In this document: one piece after another, positions 24,117 to 30,750 of the stretch
How the letters are laid out: the number at the start of each line of letters is the position of its first letter
Position numbering within the stretch: the stretch's first letter is position 1
Assembly: GCA_040307385.1 (NCBI GenBank)
Contig: JAWRJQ010000079.1
Coordinates: forward strand, 6,773-70,772
Direction: 5' to 3'
From: RUG721 sp040307385
GTDB lineage: Bacteria; Actinomycetota; Coriobacteriia; Coriobacteriales; Atopobiaceae
Length of the DNA stretch: 64,000 nt
Program-made: the position numbers and the translations under genes
Notes under the pieces: generated by a model
What the model saw: only the letters and a program-made list of their open reading frames with translations
What the model was told of the DNA's origin: nothing
The model's database searches: none

Positions 24117-24962
24117 TCAGCACCTTTCGTTCAGCCATGCAGCGCTCAGCTCCAGGCTCTTGATGGGGTCCCCGTCGATCCAGTTCCTGTGGCTTTCCAG
24201 TATCACGGCTTCGGCACCGCACTCCTCGGCGACCTCGCGGAGTCCGTCCAGGTCCATGTTCCCCGTTCCGAGCTCCATGCTGTCCTGTTTCAGGATCGGC
24301 GTCATGGCGGGGCCGGACCGGCGGCTGCCCCGGTCGGTGACATGCCAGAGCTTCATGCGGCTGCCCAGGCGCTTCATCCAGAGCTTTGCATCCGCTCCGC
24401 CGTCCGTGAACCAGAAGCTGTCGAATTCAAAGCCGACGAGCGCCGGATCGGTTTCGTCGATGAGGATGTCGTAGGCGCGCACGCCGGGGTTCACCTGCAG
24501 CAGCTCCACGTTGTGGTTATGATACAGCAGCTCGATGCCCTGTTTTCTCAAGGCCGCGCCCGCCGTGTCGAGCCGCGCTGCAAGCTCTCTGACGGCGGCC
24601 TCGTTTCCATAGTCGAAGCGGTACATCCCGGTGACGACCGCTTTGTCCGTGCCGAAGCTTTCCGCCTCCTCGGCAATGCGTTCAGGCTCGCGTTCCAGGC
24701 TGCCCAAATCGACGTGCAGGCTCACAACGGAAAGACCGCAGTCGTTCAGCAGGGCGTGCCAGTCGAGCTTGCCGCCGTTGCCGACGGGCATTCCTGCGGC
24801 GCGCGTCATCAGCCGAACCATCATCCCCGTCGGGTGGATCATGAATCGGTTGAGCTCGAGCCCGTCGTATCCGGCACCTTTGATGCGCTCCAACGCCTCC
24901 CGCGCCTGCGCTTCATTGCCGGTCACGGTGCCCAGCATGATCTGCTGCACGCCCTTGATCAC
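24117..24962 (-). CDS. Sugar phosphate isomerase/epimerase-type TIM-barrel protein
   Basis: 281 aa of the AP-endonuclease-2 superfamily. GYDGLELNRF, VVSLHVDLG, LLYHNHNVE, VGFEFDSFWF, KLWHVTDRG and ILESHRNW place the metal-binding Glu, His and Asp residues in the expected order. Relatives isomerise or epimerise sugars, or act on 3-keto-glycosides and C-glycosides. It overlaps GH2 by 4 bases and sits between two glycosidases, so it presumably processes a product of the same substrate. No partner GFO/IDH/MocA oxidoreductase is nearby. The exact reaction is unknown. Confidence 0.78.
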   Translation of the reverse strand: MIKGVQQIMLGTVTGNEAQAREALERIKGAGYDGLELNRFMIHPTGMMVRLMTRAAGMPVGNGGKLDWHALLNDCGLSVVSLHVDLGSLEREPERIAEEAESFGTDKAVVTGMYRFDYGNEAAVRELAARLDTAGAALRKQGIELLYHNHNVELLQVNPGVRAYDILIDETDPALVGFEFDSFWFTDGGADAKLWMKRLGSRMKLWHVTDRGSRRSGPAMTPILKQDSMELGTGNMDLDGLREVAEECGAEAVILESHRNWIDGDPIKSLELSAAWLNERC

Positions 24963-27109
24963 TTCTTGATCCCCTGTAAAACGCGGTTGAGCTGCTTGAT
25001 GCTCTGCTCGTCAGCGCCGCTATGCTTGAGAAGGCCGAGCACCGTCATGCGAGCCAACATGCGCTGCAGCGCTGGGTTATCCTTGACCGCATCGGCCACG
25101 TCGCCGCGTTCGGATGCGCCTTTCGCCATCAGAGCCTCTACGATCGCCCCGGCCCGGGGATGCTGGCGGATCTCGCCCAGCGTATCCTGAATGGAGAAGC
25201 ACGTGGGGTCGAGTTCCTCCGAATCGAACCAGTTGGCAACGGCGTCGGCGGCCTTGTTGAAGATGTAGCTCTCATCCGCTTCGCGAACGCGCCGGACGCA
25301 CATGCGATCGTCGCATGCTCCCGACTTCGCCTCGACCAGATGCTCTCCCACCAGCGGGATGCGGAAGCGGAAGATCGTCTTTCCCGTCTGCTCCGCAACC
25401 TTCGTCCCGTCTACATAGAGGTCGACGGAGCCTTGGTTGGAGTAGACCTTGATCTCCGTCTCGCTCTCCGCACGGTTTACATACCGTTTGCTGCAGAGAT
25501 GGACGAAGGGCCGTGTTCTGTTCCACGCCGCCTTATACAGATAGAACGCATCTTTGCGCAGCCGCCGATCAAAGGTGACGAGCCCCTTTTGGTTTTCGCC
25601 GTGCTTACCTCCCTCGTCGCGCCCGTCTGCGGCGAAATCGAAGAGGTTCCACACATGCGTCGCCCAAAGCCAGGGCCGCGCCTCGATCATCTGCAGCATG
25701 TGCTCGTGATACAGGGCCTGGAACTCCTCGGTGTAATCGCCTCGTTCGGGATGGGAGGAGTGGAAGGCGGGGTTGGCGTCCGCTCCGTACTCGCTGAATC
25801 CGATCACGCGATCAGGGAACTTCGCATGGTATTCGTCGAAGAACTCGTCCGCCTGCTCCATCTCTCCCAGATACCAACCGAAGTAGAGATTGTAGCTGTT
25901 GATGTCGGGGATCTCCAGAATCGGACTATCGGTCTCCAGCATGAAGACGTTCGCCATCGTGGTCGGGCGCGTCGGATCCATGCGGTGGCACAGCTCCTGC
26001 AGAAGCCGGTGGTTCTCCAGAAGGTCGTCGTCCACGGCGCTGGCAGCCGTGATCTCGTTGGAAAGACCCCATACCGCGATGCAGGGGTGGTTGTAGCACT
26101 GGGTGATAAGCTCGCGCATCTGGTCGAGGGTGTTCTGCCGCCCGCCTTTCATCTGCATCGTGATATAGGGAATCTCCGCCCAGATCACGAGGCCGTTTTC
26201 GTCGCAGAGGTCGTAGAACTCCTGTGCGTGCTGGTAGTGCGCGAGGCGAACGGTATTTGCGCCGAGCTCGCGGATGATGGCCATGTCGGCGACGTGGTCT
26301 TCATAGGAGAGCGCGCTGCCCTTGCCCTTGCGATCCTGATGGCGGCTCACGCCTCTGAGCGGATAGCTGCGTCCGTTGAGGAAGAAGCCCTGCTGTGCGT
26401 CGAAGCCGAAGACGCGGCAGCCGAAACGCGTGGAGACCTCGTCCCCGCTTGCGAGCCTGGCTGTCGCGGTATAGAGATACGGGTCGTCCACGCCATCCCA
26501 GAGGTGCACAGCATCGATGGTGAATTCCGCCGTGCGCTCGACGGTCTTCGTCTCGCCATTGACGGTGATGTCCACCGAGGATGCGTTGTGCCACGCCTCC
26601 ACGGTGACCCGTGCCGACCGGTGCTCCAAATCGACCACGGGCGTGACCTTGATGCCGGGCGTGCCGTCTTTCAACAGCTCGAAATGCTCCCGGGGCACCG
26701 TGATCAGATTCACATCGCGGTACAGGCCGCCGTAGAAGGTGAAGTCCGCTTTCTGGGGATATACAGAGCTGCTGTCCTCGTTGCTGACGGAGATGATCAG
26801 CTCGTTGGACTCTGCCAGCCCGTCGGTCATCTCCACGCGGAAGGCGGAGTAGCCGCCCTCATGCCGGGTAAGCTCCTTGCCGTTGAGGCTCACGATGCAC
26901 GACGCGGCCGCCCCGTTGCATTCCAAGAACACCTTCTCGCCCGCCGGCCGGGGGAAACGCTTGGTATACGTGCAGGTGCCTCGGTAATAGTCGTTGCCGC
27001 CATCCTGACCATCCACCGCATTCCAGGTGTGCGGCAGCGTTACGGGCTCCGGCGCTGCGCCGGGCTTGCTGAACGTCCACATGTCGTTGAAGGAAATGAT
27101 CTCTCGCAT
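24959..27109 (-). CDS. GH2 family beta-glycosidase (beta-galactosidase or beta-glucuronidase type)
   Basis: 716 aa. An N-terminal jelly-roll domain (LPHTWNAVDGQDGGNDYYRG) and an immunoglobulin-like domain precede the TIM barrel. The acid/base is Glu about 352 in AVWGLSNEIT and the nucleophile is Glu about 440 in VIGFSEYGAD. GVSRHQDRKGKGSAL is the conserved GH2 loop. A C-terminal extension of about 140 residues has another beta domain. There is no signal peptide. The family covers beta-galactosidase and beta-glucuronidase and I cannot choose between them by eye. It is the second gene of the operon, with AAAGG before the ATG. Confidence 0.9.
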   Translation of the reverse strand: MREIISFNDMWTFSKPGAAPEPVTLPHTWNAVDGQDGGNDYYRGTCTYTKRFPRPAGEKVFLECNGAAASCIVSLNGKELTRHEGGYSAFRVEMTDGLAESNELIISVSNEDSSSVYPQKADFTFYGGLYRDVNLITVPREHFELLKDGTPGIKVTPVVDLEHRSARVTVEAWHNASSVDITVNGETKTVERTAEFTIDAVHLWDGVDDPYLYTATARLASGDEVSTRFGCRVFGFDAQQGFFLNGRSYPLRGVSRHQDRKGKGSALSYEDHVADMAIIRELGANTVRLAHYQHAQEFYDLCDENGLVIWAEIPYITMQMKGGRQNTLDQMRELITQCYNHPCIAVWGLSNEITAASAVDDDLLENHRLLQELCHRMDPTRPTTMANVFMLETDSPILEIPDINSYNLYFGWYLGEMEQADEFFDEYHAKFPDRVIGFSEYGADANPAFHSSHPERGDYTEEFQALYHEHMLQMIEARPWLWATHVWNLFDFAADGRDEGGKHGENQKGLVTFDRRLRKDAFYLYKAAWNRTRPFVHLCSKRYVNRAESETEIKVYSNQGSVDLYVDGTKVAEQTGKTIFRFRIPLVGEHLVEAKSGACDDRMCVRRVREADESYIFNKAADAVANWFDSEELDPTCFSIQDTLGEIRQHPRAGAIVEALMAKGASERGDVADAVKDNPALQRMLARMTVLGLLKHSGADEQSIKQLNRVLQGIKK

Positions 27110-27129
27110 TGCACTGCCTTTTTTCGTCA

Positions 27130-27158
27130 GATAAGGTGGGAACCCGTCCCGCCTTATC
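27130..27158 (-). other. Stem-loop between transporter and GH2 genes
   Basis: GATAAGGTGGGA (27130-27141) faces TCCCGCCTTATC (27147-27158) across a five-base loop: 12 positions, with a G-T wobble (plus strand) or A-C mismatch (minus strand). On the transcribed minus strand it is followed by the A-rich ribosome site of GH2 and not by U residues, so it does not look like a terminator. It may protect or process the operon mRNA. Confidence 0.5.
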
Positions 27159-27191
27159 GGTATCTATGATGATCGATGGGTGGGACAGGGG

Positions 27192-28754
27192 TTATGCTTC
27201 CGTCTTGTCATCCTCGCTCGGCTCCGTCTCGGCTGACTCGTCATCCTCGCCCGGCTCCACCCCGACAGATGCGGCCTGCGCCGCTGCCTCGGCCTGCGCG
27301 GCGGCCTTTTTGTCGGCGATGCGCTTCTGCACCTCGACCATTTCGGCTTTGTCCAGCTTGCAGGATCGCATTGCGATCAAGGTGACGAGCCACCCGATAA
27401 TGGGAAGTCCGTACATCAGCACCATGGTCATCCAGAAGATGCCGGGCGTCAAGGCGTCCGTGGGCTGCGGGACGGTCGTGGTGTAGCCGATCAGGGTAAT
27501 GCAGCCGGTTGCCATGACGGCGCCGAGGGAGGAGATGACCTTGTCTATGAGGCTGTAGGTGCCGGTGACGACGGCGGGGATGTATTTGCCGCTGCGATCG
27601 AGCTCATAGTCGATGACGTCCGCCATGAAGGAGGTTGCGCAGGTGGTCACGCACATCTTCGTCCCGTTCATGGCGAAGGTGAAGAGCACGTAGAGGACCA
27701 TCGGTATGCTGCCCATGACGGCGATCTGCGAGGGATCCCTTTGCAGCACGAAGAAGAGGAACATCATAACCGTTGCGCCGATGCAGGCGACCGTCCAGTT
27801 GACGATGCCTTTTTTGCTCCCGTTCCTACCAGCATAGCGGGCGCCGACGATGGCGAAGAGGATGGAGGGGAACATGCCGACAGCGGAAAGGATCGTGGCA
27901 AGGCCCATGTTGCCGATGATGATGCCGTAGAGCATGGTGGTGATGATGCTCTGGCTTGCCGTTACCTGGGCCATCTTGTCGGATGCCTGGGCGACGATAT
28001 AGCTCTGGAGCGGCTTGTTGTGCGCCAGCACATCGATCATGTCCTTCAAACGGAGCTTCGCATGCTTGCCGATTCCACGGTAGTATTCCGGCTTGTCGTA
28101 GGCGGAAACGCCGATGCAGGTCAGCAGAACGCCCAGGCCGGAGATCGCTACCACTATGCGAGATGCAGCGCTCAGATAGGCCTGGTTGTACTCGCCTCCG
28201 AACCGGGGCAGCAGCACGGCGGAGAGGATGACGCTCATGGCCATCGGCACGATGTAGTTCATCGCGGTGACCCACACGCCGATCTGCGGTCGCTGCTTCG
28301 GGTCGTTGGACATGAGGGCCGGGATCGTCTGGCCGGTCATGTTCACCAGCGTATAGCCGATGATATAGACCATGTACAGCATCGCGAAGATCACAACCCC
28401 GTGTCCCTTGCTGGACAGAACATCGAACATGGCGAGGATGCCGATGCTCTCGATGGCATACCCCGCAAGAAGCAGGACGCGGATCTTGCCGAACCTCGTG
28501 TTCACGCGGTCATAGACAAACGCTAGAAAAGAGTCGGTGAATGCGTCGAAGAATCGCGTTCCCATCAGGATCACGCCGATAATCGCCGTGGAGACGCCGA
28601 AGCCTATGCTGGCGGCATAGCTGGCCTGCTGGATCAGGATGTACACTGCCATGTTGGACATAGCGCTGCACGCAAAGAGGATGATCTGCCAGAGCTTGGC
28701 GCGGCGGTACTGAACGCCGTCAAGTTCGCTTTGCGTGGCTTTCTCCTTTGCCAT
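27192..28754 (-). CDS. GPH-family glycoside-cation symporter (MFS)
   Basis: 520 aa with about twelve hydrophobic segments between residues 22 and 465. The N-terminal region TRFFDAFTDSFLAFVYDRVNTRFG (in part) is the signature of the glycoside-pentoside-hexuronide group, which moves sugars with Na or H. YDKPEYYRGIG marks the central loop. The last 50 residues are a charged, Ala/Glu/Asp-rich cytosolic tail of low complexity with no known domain. It is the first gene of the glycoside operon, divergent from an AraC regulator, so it likely imports the glycoside that the downstream enzymes degrade. Confidence 0.9.
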   Translation of the reverse strand: MAKEKATQSELDGVQYRRAKLWQIILFACSAMSNMAVYILIQQASYAASIGFGVSTAIIGVILMGTRFFDAFTDSFLAFVYDRVNTRFGKIRVLLLAGYAIESIGILAMFDVLSSKGHGVVIFAMLYMVYIIGYTLVNMTGQTIPALMSNDPKQRPQIGVWVTAMNYIVPMAMSVILSAVLLPRFGGEYNQAYLSAASRIVVAISGLGVLLTCIGVSAYDKPEYYRGIGKHAKLRLKDMIDVLAHNKPLQSYIVAQASDKMAQVTASQSIITTMLYGIIIGNMGLATILSAVGMFPSILFAIVGARYAGRNGSKKGIVNWTVACIGATVMMFLFFVLQRDPSQIAVMGSIPMVLYVLFTFAMNGTKMCVTTCATSFMADVIDYELDRSGKYIPAVVTGTYSLIDKVISSLGAVMATGCITLIGYTTTVPQPTDALTPGIFWMTMVLMYGLPIIGWLVTLIAMRSCKLDKAEMVEVQKRIADKKAAAQAEAAAQAASVGVEPGEDDESAETEPSEDDKTEA

Positions 28755-28956
28755 ACCATCATTCCTTTCTTTTCTAGTTGTTTTTTAAAACTTGAAACTC
28801 ATAACAGCAGCCGGCATCGCCGCTGGATCCTGGCTTCACTGTATGAAAATCGAAACGATATGTTAATCCATAAACTACGAATAAATTACAAAAATTACGG
28901 TCATTGTCCTTGTCCAGCCGCTGTGCGCATGATACGGTGACGAAGGGTGATGGAAT
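28755..28956. promoter_or_regulatory. AT-rich divergent promoter region between GPH transporter and AraC regulator
   Basis: A 202-base gap holding the promoters of two divergent genes. It is clearly richer in A and T than its surroundings (for example TTTTTTAAAACTTG at 28784 and several A/T tracts from 28850 to 28895). Ribosome sites are seen on both sides: AAAGGAATGATGG for the transporter and AAGGGTGATGG for the regulator. I find no convincing direct repeat like that of the uxuA gap and no clean -35/-10 pair. Confidence 0.5.
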
Positions 28957-30180
28957 ATGGACAGAACGCAGGGCGAGCAGAGCTTACGCCTCATCCACCG
29001 CATGATTCCCGAAAGCGAGCAGCTCAACATCTGGTGCTATTCCGAAGACGGGCGGCTCTTCCATTCGGATTATCCGCAGAATGAGCAGCTCGGCAAGGCG
29101 TTCATCCTTTTGGGAGGGTTGGAGCGCGCCAAACGGCAGAGCGCCGAAATGCAGGAGGGGAAACCTTTTCTCGTCGGCTCTGCTATCGGCATGCAATGGG
29201 GTGTCACATTCGAACGCGAGCGCGGGCGCGAGCTCATGTTCGTCATCGGCCCGGTTTTCTATGCGCGTCCGGTTGAAAGCCGTCTTCGCGAAGGCATGAT
29301 CGGGCATATCAAGACGCGGGAGCAGGCCCTGTGGGCTTCCGGGCTGTACCGTCACATCGATGAGCTTCCGGTGATGTCCTATGCCGTTTTTTCACGATAT
29401 GTGCTTCTCATCCATAATGCGCTCAACCAGGACACGCTCAGCCTCGATGCGTTGGATGCCGGAGAGGCGAGCCGGGACGTGGCGTTTTCGCCCCACTATG
29501 CCCATGATCGGGAAAGGATCTACCGTGCGGAGCAGGCTATGCTCCAGATGGTACGCAACGGCGACATCAATTACCACCAGGCCCTGCATGGAAGCATCGA
29601 CCTGAGCCCGGGCGTCCCGGTCCATGGTCGCGATCCGCTGCGGCAGGCGAAGATCAGCATCACCGTGTTCACCTCGCTCGTTGTCCGTGCGGCAATGGAG
29701 GGAGGGCTCTCCCCGGAAGAGGCCTATCCGCTCGGCGATAGCTATATCCAGGCTGCAGAAGATTGTCGGGATTCCGGAGAGCTGAGGTCCCTTTCCAGCA
29801 CCATGTACCATGACTTCATCTACCGCGTTCACCATCTGCGCGCGAATCCCGACTATTCCCATGTCGTGCAGAAATGCTGCGACTATATCGAGCTCAGCCT
29901 CGATCGAACGATCCGTCTTTCCGAACTGGCCCTGCTATGCGGCTACACGCAGAACTATCTAGCCGAAAGATTCAAGAGGGAGACGGGCCAGTCCGTGAAC
30001 AGCTATATCAAGCACGCGCGTATCGAGCGCGCCAAGGTCCTGCTCTCCTCGACAGGGAAAAGCATCCGGGAAATCGCGGAGGATCTGGCGTTCAACACGC
30101 AGAACTACTTCATCCAGTGCTTTCGCGAGGTCACCGGCGATACGCCGGCAAAATATCGGAAGCGATTCCAAAAACGATGA
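28957..30180 (+). CDS. AraC-family regulator of the glycoside operon
   Basis: 407 aa. The C-terminal 100 residues form the AraC DNA-binding domain (RTIRLSELALLCGYTQNYLAERFKR in part, then SIREIAEDLAFNTQNYFIQCFREVTG). The long N-terminal region (about 1-290) is a mixed fold of the type found in gut Firmicutes AraC regulators with large sensor domains; I see no cupin and no membrane segment. It is divergent from the GPH transporter and probably activates that operon in response to the imported glycoside or a product. Its stop is followed at once by a decayed gene remnant. Confidence 0.82.
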   Translation: MDRTQGEQSLRLIHRMIPESEQLNIWCYSEDGRLFHSDYPQNEQLGKAFILLGGLERAKRQSAEMQEGKPFLVGSAIGMQWGVTFERERGRELMFVIGPVFYARPVESRLREGMIGHIKTREQALWASGLYRHIDELPVMSYAVFSRYVLLIHNALNQDTLSLDALDAGEASRDVAFSPHYAHDRERIYRAEQAMLQMVRNGDINYHQALHGSIDLSPGVPVHGRDPLRQAKISITVFTSLVVRAAMEGGLSPEEAYPLGDSYIQAAEDCRDSGELRSLSSTMYHDFIYRVHHLRANPDYSHVVQKCCDYIELSLDRTIRLSELALLCGYTQNYLAERFKRETGQSVNSYIKHARIERAKVLLSSTGKSIREIAEDLAFNTQNYFIQCFREVTGDTPAKYRKRFQKR

Positions 30181-30191
30181 GCTTGGTCTAG

Positions 30192-30571
30192 TTGAATAAT
30201 GGCACGCCTGTGTATGTCATGCCTTTATCCGAAATGAGTCAGTCTGAAATCAATTATATAACTGTCATTCGTATGCATGGAATTGGAGCTCTTCTGCAAA
30301 TCAGTACTGGATGAATGACCCGTCAAGCTACATGAGCGATGGAAGTTGCACACGGGTATATGCAATCAGCTCCGCACATAAGGCTCTTTACTCCACAGAT
30401 AGTCATTCTGCCACTATCTATGATGCCGCCGGCAATTCGTTTGATAATGCGTGGGTGATTTTCAAAGTGGGGGAGAGCCCCTTTCATGATCCACAAAATA
30501 CGCTATGGTCCTTATTCAGGCACAATCACTCTTTGGAAACGATAGGCAACTCTCAAGGCCGTTTCGCTTAA
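30192..30571 (+). pseudogene. Frameshifted remnant of a cysteine-peptidase/amidase-like protein
   Basis: Two reading frames join into one protein: LNNGTPVYVMPLSEMSQSEIN (frame from 30192) continues in another frame as YNCHSYAWNWSSSANQYWMN and then SYMSDGS, with a later SHSATIYDAAGN. The shift point is TTATATAAC near 30253-30261, where one TA too many breaks the frame. Cys in CHSYAW and His in HSATIY match the layout of small CHAP/NlpC-like domain proteins of Firmicutes. A stop precedes the N-terminal part, so the 5' end is also lost, directly behind the AraC gene. The segment is lower in GC than its neighbours. The homology is by motif only. Confidence 0.6.
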
Positions 30572-30590
30572 AGAGGCGGAGAAAGCTGTG

Positions 30591-30624
30591 TCCCACGGTC
30601 TATATTGAATGGACCGTGGGATTT
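30591..30624 (+). terminator. Hairpin with short T tract before the P-type ATPase gene
   Basis: TCCCACGGTC (30591-30600) pairs with GACCGTGGGA (30612-30621) in a perfect 10-bp stem around an 11-base AT-rich loop, followed by TTT. It closes the remnant gene region and separates it from the ATPase promoter. The rest of the gap (30625-30750) holds only a possible -10 (TATGAT at 30707). Confidence 0.65.
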
Positions 30625-30750
30625 CATTATGTGAGATGCTCACCTGTCCGGACGTATCGGCGTGTGGCTCTCGTGTCCAGTTCGCGTGAAGCCATCCGTT
30701 TTGGGGTATGATGCCAGCGGTTCATTGCGTACACGGAGTTCACACGAATC

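Noticed and set aside
28838..28856. CcpA-type cre site in the transporter-AraC gap
   Set aside because: TGAAAATCG has one base too many between AA and CG to fit the cre consensus.
11393..30750. Phage-type integration of the sugar region into tRNA-Arg
   Set aside because: No integrase gene and no repeat of the tRNA 3' end were found at the far side near 30.2-30.7 kb.
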